Source: Candidatus Hydrogenedentota bacterium
GTDB taxonomy: Bacteria; Hydrogenedentota; Hydrogenedentia; Hydrogenedentales; CAITNO01
NCBI GenBank assembly: GCA_903822375.1
Contig: CAIJOU010000794.1
Location: forward strand, 1-21,611
DNA: 21,611 bases
Direction: 5' to 3'
Shown: piece by piece, positions 13,844 through 21,567 of the stretch
Position numbering within the stretch: the stretch's first letter is position 1
Layout of the letters: every line of letters starts with the position of its first letter
Position numbers and translations under genes: made by a program
Notes under the pieces: model-generated
Told to the model about the DNA's origin: nothing
Databases searched by the model: none
Seen by the model: the letters and a program-made list of their open reading frames with translations, nothing else

Positions 13844-16753
13844 ATGACTCCCGAATCCACCGGCTCTCGGATGCATGACCGCATTGTCATCCGCGGCGCC
13901 CGCGAACATAATCTGAAGAATGTGAGCCTCGAACTCCCCCGCGACCGGCTGATTGTCATCACCGGCCTGAGCGGTTCGGGCAAATCGAGCCTTGCCTTCG
14001 ACACCATCTATGCCGAGGGCCAGCGCCGCTATGTCGAAAGCCTGTCGGCCTATGCCCGCCAGTTCCTCGACCAGATGGACAAGCCCGATGTGGACTACAT
14101 CGGCGGGCTGAGCCCGGCCATCTCGATCGAGCAGAAGACGACGCACCGCAATCCGCGCTCCACCGTGGGCACGGTCACGGAAATATACGACTACCTGCGC
14201 CTGCTTTACGCGCGTGTCGGCGACCCCTTCTGCTGGCAGTGCGGCAAGCCCATCGAGTCGCAGACGCCCCAGAGCATTGTGGATTCGTCCATGGCGCTGC
14301 CCGAGGGCACCAAGCTGCAACTGCTCGCCCCGCTCGTGCGCCAGCGCAAGGGCACCTACCAGAAGGTGTTCGAGGACGTGAAGCGGCAGGGCTATGTGCG
14401 GGTGCGCGTGGACGGAAAGTTCTGCCAGGTTGACGATGAAATCGTGCTGGAACGCTACGTCAAGCACGACATAGACGTGGTGGTTGACCGGCTGGTCATC
14501 AAGGACGGCGTGCAGCCGCGCCTGACCGACTCGGTGGAAACCTGCCTGCGCCTGGGCAAGGGCCTGATCCGCCTGTGGATCGAGGAGCCGGGCAAAGCGG
14601 CCCGCGAAAGTCTCCAGAGCGAACGGCTCGCCTGCTTGGACTGCGGCGTGGTGTTCGAGGAACTGGAGCCGCGCAGTTTCTCGTTCAACAACCCGCACGG
14701 CGCCTGTCCCAAATGCACCGGACTCGGCAATGTCATGGAGATTGACCCTGACCTGGTCGTGCCCGAGACGGGCATCGGCATCGGCGACGGAGCGGTGCGC
14801 CCCTGGAGCATGCGCCGCGTGCTGGACGGTATGTACCGCAAGGCGCTCCACTCCGTATGCCATCATTACAAACAGGACCCGCACCAGCCTTGGCGGCTGC
14901 TGCCGGACTGGTTTCGCCAGATTGTGCTCTACGGTTCCGGCGAGGAGGAGGTGGACTTCTCCTACTCGAACGAGCAGCGCACCTATGAAATCACGCGCGT
15001 CTTTGAGGGCGTCATTCCGAATCTGGAACGGCGCTACCGTGAAACCGATTCGGCCGCCGCGCGGGAGATGATCGACGAGTTCATGGCGTCGCGCGTGTGC
15101 CCGGTGTGCAAGGGTGCGCGGCTGCGCCCCGAAGCCCGCGCCGTGCGTGTGGCCGACAAGACCATCCTGGACGTGACCTCCATGGCCATTGCCGACGCGT
15201 CGGCATTCTTTCACGCGATGAAACTGTCCAAGACCAAGGCCGCCATCGCCGAGCGGATCATCAAGGAAATCCGTGAACGGCTCGGTTTCCTGCACAGCGT
15301 CGGGCTCGGTTATCTCACCCTCGAACGGCACGCCGGATCGCTGTCGGGCGGCGAATCGCAGCGCATCCGTCTCGCGACGCAGATTGGCTCCGGGCTGGTC
15401 GGCGTGCTGTACATCCTGGACGAGCCCAGCATCGGCCTGCACCAGCGCGACAACGCGCGGCTCCTCGCCACGCTGGAACGCCTGCGCGACCTGGGCAACA
15501 CGGTCATCGTCGTCGAACACGACGAGGACACCATACGCGCCGCCGACTGGGTGGTGGACCTTGGTCCGGGCGCGGGTGTGCACGGCGGAGAAATTGTCGC
15601 TGCGGGAACGCCCGCCGACATCGAGAAGAACGGGAATTCACTCACGGGCCAGTATCTGGCCGGCAAGTTGGAGATCGCCGTGCCGCCGCAGCGGCGCAAG
15701 GGCAACGGCCAAAAGATCACCGTACGCGGCGCGCGCCACAACAATTTGCGCGACGTCAGCGTCGCTTTCCCGCTGGGCATGTTTGTCGGTGTCACCGGCG
15801 TGTCCGGCTCGGGCAAGTCGAGCCTGGTCAACGAGACGCTGTACCCCGCCGTGGCCAAGCGCCTCTACGACGCGGCCGTGCGCCCCGGCGCGCACGACGG
15901 CGTCGACGGTCTGGAGCACATCGACAAGATCGTCGACATAGACCAGTCGCCCATCGGGCGCACACCCCGGTCCAATCCGGCCACCTACACGGGGCTGTTC
16001 GGCCCAATTCGCGACCTTTTCTGCCGCACCGTCGAGGCGCGCACCCGGGGTTACCTGCCCGGCCGCTTCAGCTTTAACGTGAAAGGCGGCCGCTGCGAGG
16101 CCTGCGAGGGCAACGGGCTCATCACCATCGAGATGCACTTCCTGCCCGACGTGTACGTGCCCTGCGACACGTGCAACGGCGCGCGCTACAACCGCGACAC
16201 GCTGGAGATCCGCTACAAGGGCAAGAACATCGCCGAGGTGCTCGACATGACTGTGGAGGAGGGTTGCGAGTTCTTCCGCAACATCCCCGCCGTCGCCAAC
16301 AAAGTGCTGACCCTGCGCGACGTGGGCCTGGGCTACATCCGCCTTGGCCAGGCCGCCACCACGCTGTCCGGCGGCGAAGCCCAACGCGTGAAGCTTGCCA
16401 CCGAACTGTCGCGCCGCCAGACAGGCCGCACACTCTATATTCTCGACGAGCCCACCACGGGGCTGCATGCCGCCGACGTGGACAAACTGCTCGGCGTGCT
16501 GCACCGCCTGGTCGACTACGGCAACACCGTCGTCGTCATCGAGCACAACCTCGACGTGATCAAGACCGCCGACTGGCTCATCGACCTTGGCCCCGAAGGC
16601 GGTGACCAGGGCGGCCGCATCATCGCCGAAGGCACCCCCGAAGCACTTACCCGCATCGCCAAGTCCTACACCGGCCGGTTCCTAAAGCACAAACTGCCCC
16701 AGACAGCCGCGGCGGAAAAGCCGGTGAAGGCGAAGAAGGTGCGAAAGAGGTAG
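13844..16753 (+). CDS. uvrA: UvrA, excinuclease ABC subunit A
   Basis: The product is about 969 aa, close to the usual 940. The ATG at 13844 has AGGA 9 bases upstream; an ATG at 13823 lacks one, and an ATG at 13871 matches the usual family N-terminus. The protein has two ABC modules: Walker A GLSGSGKSS at 41-49 and GVSGSGKSS near 652, signatures LSGGESQRIRLA near 499 and LSGGEAQRVKLA near 841, and Walker B ending in LDEPSIGLH and LDEPTTGLH. Zinc-binding cysteine pairs are present, including CEAC and CDTC near 751-775, and the UvrB-interaction region holds the conserved SLSAYARQFL and GLSPAISIEQK segments. UvrA finds bulky DNA lesions and loads UvrB in nucleotide excision repair. The C-terminus carries a short Lys-rich tail. 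The gene is transcribed alone. Confidence 0.98.
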   Translation: MTPESTGSRMHDRIVIRGAREHNLKNVSLELPRDRLIVITGLSGSGKSSLAFDTIYAEGQRRYVESLSAYARQFLDQMDKPDVDYIGGLSPAISIEQKTTHRNPRSTVGTVTEIYDYLRLLYARVGDPFCWQCGKPIESQTPQSIVDSSMALPEGTKLQLLAPLVRQRKGTYQKVFEDVKRQGYVRVRVDGKFCQVDDEIVLERYVKHDIDVVVDRLVIKDGVQPRLTDSVETCLRLGKGLIRLWIEEPGKAARESLQSERLACLDCGVVFEELEPRSFSFNNPHGACPKCTGLGNVMEIDPDLVVPETGIGIGDGAVRPWSMRRVLDGMYRKALHSVCHHYKQDPHQPWRLLPDWFRQIVLYGSGEEEVDFSYSNEQRTYEITRVFEGVIPNLERRYRETDSAAAREMIDEFMASRVCPVCKGARLRPEARAVRVADKTILDVTSMAIADASAFFHAMKLSKTKAAIAERIIKEIRERLGFLHSVGLGYLTLERHAGSLSGGESQRIRLATQIGSGLVGVLYILDEPSIGLHQRDNARLLATLERLRDLGNTVIVVEHDEDTIRAADWVVDLGPGAGVHGGEIVAAGTPADIEKNGNSLTGQYLAGKLEIAVPPQRRKGNGQKITVRGARHNNLRDVSVAFPLGMFVGVTGVSGSGKSSLVNETLYPAVAKRLYDAAVRPGAHDGVDGLEHIDKIVDIDQSPIGRTPRSNPATYTGLFGPIRDLFCRTVEARTRGYLPGRFSFNVKGGRCEACEGNGLITIEMHFLPDVYVPCDTCNGARYNRDTLEIRYKGKNIAEVLDMTVEEGCEFFRNIPAVANKVLTLRDVGLGYIRLGQAATTLSGGEAQRVKLATELSRRQTGRTLYILDEPTTGLHAADVDKLLGVLHRLVDYGNTVVVIEHNLDVIKTADWLIDLGPEGGDQGGRIIAEGTPEALTRIAKSYTGRFLKHKLPQTAAAEKPVKAKKVRKR

Positions 16754-16818
16754 GGTTCTTTACCAGGCATCGGCCCGCAGAAAGCACCAAAATATGCCGG
16801 GCATGGAAGTTTAATGAA

Positions 16819-16845
16819 GTTCCCCCTCAAGGGGGCCGACCAAGC
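16819..16845. repeat. Solo partial arm of the REPIN-like repeat
   Basis: A CCCCCT-CAA-GGGGG-type hairpin followed by CCGACCAAG resembles the outer part of the left arm at 13596-13642. It lies 65 bases after the uvrA stop. It lacks the second arm and the GGGGGATGTT end. Confidence 0.5.
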
Positions 16846-16861
16846 CAAGCGCGCAATCATC

Positions 16862-16881
16862 GTTAATGTGCTATCATTAAC
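16862..16881. promoter_or_regulatory. Palindrome GTTAATG-N6-CATTAAC, operator-like
   Basis: Perfect 7-bp arms flank a 6-base spacer, ending 2 bases before the ATG at 16884. The AT-rich sequence stands out in this genome. TATCAT at 16872-16877 lies inside it and could serve as a -10 element, which would put the transcript start at or next to the ATG. Confidence 0.4.
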
Positions 16882-16883
16882 CC

Positions 16884-17774
16884 ATGTCCGGATGCGCCTA
16901 TCTCAACGGGACGGGTTTAATGTACTTCATCGCGGCCCAATTCATGGGGGGCAACGCCTTCTTTGTTGGGCTTGGAATGGTCTGCCTGGCGATGGCAATC
17001 CGATTCCGGGTGAAGGCTGCCCTTGCAAGATCTATCAGCAACATCACCGTGGCAACCGGTGCAACATTCGTGGTCTTTTCCGCCGCTCCGTTTCCGTGGC
17101 TTTTTTACCTGGGATGGTTCTGCCTGGTAGCCGTTGCATGGTTCGTCGCCTCACGGGAAACAAGGTTCCGTTACCTGATGTTGGCGCTGCTACTGCTCGG
17201 TTCTTTGTGTATGGCGCTTGTTGAGTATCCCCGTCGTCTGCCGCCGCGGATAGAGGCCGCGAAATGCGACCGGCTGTTTGTCATTGGCGATTCGCTGAGC
17301 ATGGGGGCGGACCCTCCCGGAAAGAATTGGCCGGAACTTCTCGGTGAACAAATCGGCCTACCGACAAAGAACATGTCCTTCGGAGGCGCAATGCTGGATA
17401 CCGCATTGAGCAACGTCGAACGTATAGACTCGGTGAATCCGCTGGTGATCCTAGAACTCGGCGGGAACGACCTCCTCAGGGGACGCCGCGACTTCGAGCA
17501 GAACCTCGCGCGCATGCTGGAGGCTGTCTGCGGACCGGGACGCCTCGTTGCGATGCTCGAACTGCCTCTGCCACCGTTCTTCAATTCGTATGGAATGGCG
17601 CAACGTAAACTCGCCCGCATGCATGGCGTCACGCTAATCCCAAAGAGATATCTGGCCGCGACTCTGGCTGCCCCGGGAGCGACAGTGGACGGGCTTCACC
17701 TTTCAAATGCCGGGCATGTACTCCTGGCAAAACAACTCCGGGAGCTCATCGTTACGCCGTCCACGGGAGAATAG
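16884..17774 (+). CDS. Membrane-anchored SGNH/GDSL hydrolase (lysophospholipase/esterase type)
   Basis: The product is 296 aa. The N-terminal 115 residues hold three to four hydrophobic segments (roughly 12-38, 50-64, 67-88 and 93-112). A C-terminal SGNH domain follows: VIGDSLSMG with catalytic S137, the GG-A block near 170, GGND near 193-196 and DGLHLS with D269 and H272. This is the TesA-like set of catalytic residues, so ester or acyl hydrolysis is expected, with the domain on one face of the membrane. No ribosome binding site precedes the ATG at 16884. An in-frame ATG at 16920 is an alternative that would cut 12 residues and leave the first helix intact. The substrate is unknown; lipids or acylated sugars are possible. 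Confidence 0.82.
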   Translation: MSGCAYLNGTGLMYFIAAQFMGGNAFFVGLGMVCLAMAIRFRVKAALARSISNITVATGATFVVFSAAPFPWLFYLGWFCLVAVAWFVASRETRFRYLMLALLLLGSLCMALVEYPRRLPPRIEAAKCDRLFVIGDSLSMGADPPGKNWPELLGEQIGLPTKNMSFGGAMLDTALSNVERIDSVNPLVILELGGNDLLRGRRDFEQNLARMLEAVCGPGRLVAMLELPLPPFFNSYGMAQRKLARMHGVTLIPKRYLAATLAAPGATVDGLHLSNAGHVLLAKQLRELIVTPSTGE

Positions 17775-18005
17775 GCAGCAGCCCGTCGGTTCCGCATGAC
17801 CCTTCCCCGTGTTTCTCGTCACCTCTTCCATAAACTTCCATATCCCCGTCAAGTCCTCCGTTCATTCTCCAGGCGGAGGCAACGGCTGACTGGCGAGGGC
17901 GGATGGAGAGAAGGTGCGCATGCGACGAAGGCTGCAGCTCATAACCGGGCGGCATCACTTGACGCCGGGTGTTGTCGCGGACTGGTCCGGGGGTGACGCC
18001 TCGCA

Positions 18006-18818
18006 TTAGCCGCGAATCTGCGGGAACGCTCCCCTGATACATCCGGAGTGAAACAAAATCTGGTCTGTCGCCAAACAATCGGTCAATCGCGCCGGAGGCG
18101 TCCCGCAAAGCCCCCCGTCCTTTTGGAGTACGCATTTGCCCGCATGCTCCATCGGCAACAGGGTGATGATGGACCGCGCTTCGTCCAGCATACGGTGCCA
18201 CCGGCGCGACAGGTCGGCCATGTCAGGCAATGGCCCTTCAAAGGACAGCTCGCCAAACTCATCCGCCGTATACCGGCACGAACGCCCCGCCTGTTCAAGA
18301 ATGGTCAAGGGGCTGAAAGCCGGATCCTTGCCGCATGCAGCCCAGACAAGAAAACCGAGCGGCTGTATACGGTCGTGGCAGGTGACCAGATCGATCCAGT
18401 CCCGCACCTCCAGCCTTCCCACCGCTGCAAGCACCTTGTTGGTGGCAAGGTCAACCGGATGCAGCACCAACCCAAAATCCTCATGCTCCACAAGGGGGAA
18501 AAAACGGTACGCGCTGTCGCACGTCCATTGGACCAGAACCGCTTCATCGTTCTTGCAGACCAGCGCCTCAACATACGAATGGCGCTCATGAACGATCCTC
18601 AAATCGTATCCGTTGCCCTCAAGAAGAGCGCGATCAGCCTCCCAAGTGGCCTGCAAGGCTTCAACTGTGTCATGAAACAGGTCAATATCCCGGGAAACAC
18701 GGCTTCCCCCCGCCAGGACATTAAGGGCCGAGCCGCCGGCAACGTAACTCTCCCCCTGCTCAATACGGTTGGCCGCTATGCGTCGGCAGAGGTCTTTTTG
18801 GAAAGTGGTAAGAGCCAT
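18006..18818 (-). CDS. AbiEii-like nucleotidyltransferase, putative toxin of a two-gene module
   Basis: The product is 270 aa. The minimal nucleotidyltransferase signature is present: AGGSALN (residues 27-33) followed by SRDIDLF with metal-binding D44 and D46. Later come DLATNKVLA and the VRDWIDLV block seen in AbiEii-like proteins, then a C-terminal FHSGCIRGAFP segment. Related AbiEii/MenT proteins modify tRNA or other targets with a nucleotide and act as toxins; others of this broad family have no proven toxic role. The start codon overlaps the end of the 76-aa gene by 43 bases, so translation is probably coupled. The protein looks full length with catalytic residues intact. It converges on the SGNH gene with a 231-bp gap in which I see no gene. 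Identity as a nucleotidyltransferase is good; a toxin role is inference. Confidence 0.8.
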   Translation of the reverse strand: MALTTFQKDLCRRIAANRIEQGESYVAGGSALNVLAGGSRVSRDIDLFHDTVEALQATWEADRALLEGNGYDLRIVHERHSYVEALVCKNDEAVLVQWTCDSAYRFFPLVEHEDFGLVLHPVDLATNKVLAAVGRLEVRDWIDLVTCHDRIQPLGFLVWAACGKDPAFSPLTILEQAGRSCRYTADEFGELSFEGPLPDMADLSRRWHRMLDEARSIITLLPMEHAGKCVLQKDGGLCGTPPARLTDCLATDQILFHSGCIRGAFPQIRG

Positions 18819-19006
18819 TGGGTGAGTTCGCCCGCGCGCTGAAACGCCTTCAGGTCACCATGCCGCTGGATATGGCCCAGCGCACGCAGAGCGCTTTCCA
18901 CATCCGTCGGAAAGTAATCCTTGCGCAAAAACCAAAGGCATCGGTCCCGGTAGCTTTCCACCAGCTCGTTGACCTGCCTCTGCATTTCCTGAGTCATCGC
19001 ATTCAT
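18776..19006 (-). CDS. 76-aa partner of the nucleotidyltransferase, putative antitoxin or accessory protein
   Basis: The product is small, charged and helical. The segment RDRCLWFLRKDYFP followed by ALRALGHIQRHGDLKAFQRAGELTQWL has a pattern I believe recurs in small proteins encoded just upstream of predicted nucleotidyltransferases, but no function is established. It overlaps the following gene by 43 bases. The start may be 19006 (GGTGGAG immediately upstream) or the in-frame ATG at 18997, and a third ATG follows. No DNA-binding domain is evident, unlike AbiEi, so if it is an antitoxin it differs from the classic AbiE partner. No membrane segment is present. Confidence 0.7.
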   Translation of the reverse strand: MNAMTQEMQRQVNELVESYRDRCLWFLRKDYFPTDVESALRALGHIQRHGDLKAFQRAGELTQWLLPLSKKTSADA

Positions 19007-19015
19007 TTCTCCACC

Positions 19016-19044
19016 ATGCTACCATGCCCCGCGACAAACCGCAA
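19016..19044 (-). promoter_or_regulatory. Predicted promoter of the nucleotidyltransferase pair
   Basis: On the minus strand, TTGCGG (19039-19044) and TAGCAT (19016-19021) are separated by 17 bases. The transcript would start near 19009, leaving almost no leader before the ATG at 19006. Confidence 0.4.
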
Positions 19045-19055
19045 TCGCCGCGCAT

Positions 19056-19082
19056 TTGCGCGCCGGGGTCATAACGGCGCAA
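19056..19082. promoter_or_regulatory. Inverted repeat TTGCGC-N15-GCGCAA in the divergent control region
   Basis: The two 6-bp arms are perfect inverse complements and lie between the nucleotidyltransferase promoter and the aldolase gene. TTGCGC with CAAAAT 18 bases later could be a weak plus-strand promoter for the aldolase operon, in which case the repeat would cover it. Confidence 0.3.
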
Positions 19083-19094
19083 AATGTGCCGGGC

Positions 19095-19117
19095 TTTCGG
19101 TCAGGTTATTTCGGTCA
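19095..19117 (+). promoter_or_regulatory. Tandem direct repeat of TTTCGGTCA upstream of the aldolase operon
   Basis: Identical 9-mers at 19095-19103 and 19109-19117 are spaced 14 bases start to start. The second copy adjoins the AGGA ribosome binding site (19118-19121) of the aldolase gene. The layout suits a transcription factor or a translational control site. Confidence 0.35.
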
Positions 19118-19130
19118 AGGAACCAACGGC

Positions 19131-20051
19131 ATGCATTCCACGTCCCCCACAATGTCTGAATTGATGCTGCGCGCCTTTCGCGCGCAGACGGCCATACCGG
19201 GATTCAACATCCCCTATCTGCCCATGATGGCGCCGGTGGTGCGCGCGCTGCGCGACGCCAATTGCTTCGGGCTGATCATGGTGGCGCGGCTGGAATGGAC
19301 CAAGTTCCACTCGGGCGGCATCAAGCCCATCTTTGACGAGTACCAGAAGGTCAAGGACGAGCGCTTCACGCGGCTGCATCTGGACCATGTGCCTGTCATT
19401 GACGAGGATCATCTGCTCGTGGATTATGTGGGCGACATCGGCGAGGCGGTGGGGCTGGGCTATGACTCGGTCATGGTCGATGCTTCGCGCCTGCCGCTGA
19501 CAGAGAACATCGCGGCCACGAAGGAGATCGTCGACATGGCCCACGCGCGGGGCGTGGCCGTCGAGGCGGAACTGGGCGCGGTGCTGGGCCATGAGTCCGG
19601 CCCCATGCCGCCCTACGAGGATCTCTTTGAATCGGGCCGCGGCTTCACCGACCCCGAGGAAGCGCGGCGCTTCGTGCAGGAGTCGGGCGTGGACTGGCTG
19701 TCGGTGGCCATCGGCAGCGTGCACGGGGTAATCTCCGAGAAACGCACCGAGAAGAAGGTGCAGGCCCGGCTGAGCATTGAACGGCTGGATGCGATCCGCG
19801 AGGCCATCAACATCCCCATCGTGCTGCACGGCGGCACGGGCATCCGCAAGGAATACATCATCGAGGCCATCCGCCACGGGGTGGCCAAGATTAACGTGGC
19901 CACGGCGATCCGGCAGCCCTACGAGGCGCTGTTGAAGGAATCGCCGGAACAGGCCCTGGAAGCGGTTTACGCGGAGACGCTGCGCGTCATCCGCGAGGAT
20001 TTGGAGCTGGAAGGTTCTGCAGACATCATTCACCCGTCACGCCCGGCGTGA
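19131..20051 (+). CDS. Class II (zinc) fructose-bisphosphate aldolase family protein
   Basis: The product is 306 aa. The ATG at 19131 has AGGA 9 bases upstream; the frame is open further upstream but without support. The class II aldolase/ketose-bisphosphate aldolase barrel is clear: IPGFNIPYL, HLDH at 83-86 with catalytic D85 and zinc ligand H86, GYDSVMVDASRLPLTENIAATKE, EAELG with E147, GSVHG with zinc ligand H198, VLHGGTG with H233 and KINVATAIR. Members cleave ketose 1-phosphates or 1,6-bisphosphates into two three-carbon units (fructose bisphosphate, tagatose bisphosphate, sulfofructose phosphate). The first-domain stretch RLEWTKFHSGG differs from ordinary glycolytic enzymes, which hints at another substrate. 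The gene is followed 20 bases later by the isomerase-like gene and shares its terminator. Confidence 0.9.
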   Translation: MHSTSPTMSELMLRAFRAQTAIPGFNIPYLPMMAPVVRALRDANCFGLIMVARLEWTKFHSGGIKPIFDEYQKVKDERFTRLHLDHVPVIDEDHLLVDYVGDIGEAVGLGYDSVMVDASRLPLTENIAATKEIVDMAHARGVAVEAELGAVLGHESGPMPPYEDLFESGRGFTDPEEARRFVQESGVDWLSVAIGSVHGVISEKRTEKKVQARLSIERLDAIREAINIPIVLHGGTGIRKEYIIEAIRHGVAKINVATAIRQPYEALLKESPEQALEAVYAETLRVIREDLELEGSADIIHPSRPA

Positions 20052-20071
20052 CAGAACAGGAGATAATGCAC

Positions 20072-21475
20072 ATGTCGGAAAAGAGCACCTTTGCATTGTT
20101 CTTCGGCAACCGGGGATTCTTTCCCGCGTCGCTCCAGGCTGGGGCGCGCAAGGAAATGACCGCCACGCTGAAGGCGCTCGGCCACAAGACCATCGCCCTT
20201 GACCCGGCGCTCACGCGCAACGGCGCGATTGAGACCCCGGCGGAAGGACAGATCTACGCGAACTTCCTGCGCGAGAACCAGGGCAAGTTCGACGGCGTGG
20301 TCCTGTGCCTGCCCAATTTCGGCGACGAAACCGGCGCCATTGCGGCGCTGGCCGACGCGGGCGTGCCCATCCTCATCCAGGCCTATCCGGACGAGATGAC
20401 CAAGATGCGCCCCGAACTGCGCCGCGACGCCTTCTGCGGCAAGTTCTCCGTCATGGACGTCTTCTGCCAGTACGGGCTCAAGTTCACGGCGCTCAAGCCG
20501 CACACCGTCGCCCCGGGCAGCAAGGCCTTCGCCGAAAACATCGACTATTTTGACAAGATGTGCCGCGTGGTCAAGGCCATGCGCCGCATGGTCGTCGGCG
20601 CCATCGGCGCCCGCACCTCGGCGTTCAAGACGGTCCGCATCGACGAACTGGCGCTGCAGCGCCACGGCATCACCATGGAGACCATGGACCTGTCCGAGGT
20701 GTTCGCCCGCATGCGCGCCGTCAAGATGTCCGACCCGCTCGCCAAGGCCAAGGCCAAGCGCCTGGCCGACTACACCTGCTGGAACGGCGTGCCCAAAGAG
20801 GCCATCGAGAAGATAGTGTCTCTCGGCGTCGTGCTCGACGGCATAGTGGACGAGCTCAAGCTGGACGCGCTCGCCCTGCGCTGCTGGGTCGAGATGCAGC
20901 AGCAGCTCCACATTTCCCCCTGCGTGCTGCTCAGCGAGATGAACGACCGCGGCCTCTACGCCGCCTGCGAGGTGGACATCGGCACGGCCGTCACCATGCG
21001 CGCGCTCGGCGCCGCGTCCGGTGTGGCCACCACCTGCCTCGACTGGAACAACAACTACGGCGACAACGAGAACAAGTGCATCCTGTTCCACTGCGGGCCC
21101 GTGCCGCAAAGCCTGATGACGGCCAAGGGCCAGGTCACGGACCACCTCATTCTCGCCAACGCCGTCGGCAAGGACTGCTCCCACGGCTGCAACACGGGCC
21201 GCATCGCGCCCAACCCGATCAGCTTCGGCAACCTGACCACGTCCGAGGGCAAGCTTAAGTTCTACCTCGGCGAGGGCAAGTTCACCAAGGACCGCATCCC
21301 GAAAGACTTCTTCGGCTGCGCCGGCGTCGCGGAAATCCCGCGCCTGCAGGACATCCTGCTCGAGATCGGCTACGGCGGACACCGCCACCACACGGCCGTC
21401 ACCCCAGGCCACGTGGTCGCGCCCGTGCGTGAAGCCTTCGAGAAGTACCTCGGCTACGAGGTCATAGTTCCCTAA
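20072..21475 (+). CDS. L-fucose/L-arabinose isomerase family protein
   Basis: The product is about 467 aa. A GTG at 20048 overlaps the aldolase stop and an ATG lies at 20066, but AGGAG at 20058-20062 is best spaced (9 bases) for the ATG at 20072. The family is recognised from the N-terminal FGNRGFFPA, VLCLPNFGDETGA, the middle HISPCVLLSEMND, CLDWNNNYGDNENKCILFHCGPVP and the C-terminal GYGGHRHHTAVTPGHV, with Glu, Asp and His residues suited to a divalent metal site. These enzymes interconvert aldoses and ketoses; the family includes fucose and arabinose isomerases and also sulfoquinovose isomerases. The tight coupling to a class II aldolase suggests aldose-to-ketose isomerisation followed by cleavage, but no sugar kinase lies in the operon. 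The specific substrate is unknown. Confidence 0.85.
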   Translation: MSEKSTFALFFGNRGFFPASLQAGARKEMTATLKALGHKTIALDPALTRNGAIETPAEGQIYANFLRENQGKFDGVVLCLPNFGDETGAIAALADAGVPILIQAYPDEMTKMRPELRRDAFCGKFSVMDVFCQYGLKFTALKPHTVAPGSKAFAENIDYFDKMCRVVKAMRRMVVGAIGARTSAFKTVRIDELALQRHGITMETMDLSEVFARMRAVKMSDPLAKAKAKRLADYTCWNGVPKEAIEKIVSLGVVLDGIVDELKLDALALRCWVEMQQQLHISPCVLLSEMNDRGLYAACEVDIGTAVTMRALGAASGVATTCLDWNNNYGDNENKCILFHCGPVPQSLMTAKGQVTDHLILANAVGKDCSHGCNTGRIAPNPISFGNLTTSEGKLKFYLGEGKFTKDRIPKDFFGCAGVAEIPRLQDILLEIGYGGHRHHTAVTPGHVVAPVREAFEKYLGYEVIVP

Positions 21476-21501
21476 TCGGAACCCAACTGCTGACAAAGCG
21501 G

Positions 21502-21539
21502 CCCGCGACGAACAGCGTCGCGGGTCGTTTCTTCTTTTT
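21502..21539 (+). terminator. Strong intrinsic terminator of the aldolase-isomerase operon
   Basis: CCCGCGACG and CGTCGCGGG form a perfect 9-bp stem with loop AACAG, followed by a T-rich tract ending TTCTTCTTTTT. It begins 26 bases after the isomerase stop and closes the operon at two genes. Confidence 0.85.
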
Positions 21540-21543
21540 GAAC

Positions 21544-21567
21544 CACGAAGGCACGAAGGACACGAAG
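21544..21567. repeat. Three imperfect tandem copies of CACGAAG
   Basis: CACGAAG occurs at 21544-21550, 21552-21558 and 21561-21567, with a period of 8 to 9 bases. Such CACGAAGG-type stretches occur in intergenic regions of many environmental bacterial genomes. The window ends 44 bases later, so its full extent is not visible. Confidence 0.5.

Noticed and set aside
13703..15583. Long minus-strand frame (626 aa) opposite uvrA
   Set aside because: It is antisense to an unmistakable uvrA, is His/Ala/Val-rich as expected from reading GC-rich codons backwards, and has no recognisable domain.
17775..18005. Small gene between the SGNH hydrolase and the nucleotidyltransferase
   Set aside because: The short frame at 17796-17996 has no ribosome binding site or recognisable sequence, and the gap lies between two convergent gene ends.
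8087..21475. A complete L-fucose catabolic pathway linking the fucosidase and the fucose-isomerase-like protein
   Set aside because: The genes lie more than 10 kb apart on opposite strands, and neither fuculokinase nor an AraD-type fuculose-phosphate aldolase is present in the window.
20030..21496. Long minus-strand frame (488 aa) opposite the isomerase gene
   Set aside because: It is the mirror of a clear family protein in high-GC sequence and would contain part of the operon's own ribosome binding region; no domain is seen.
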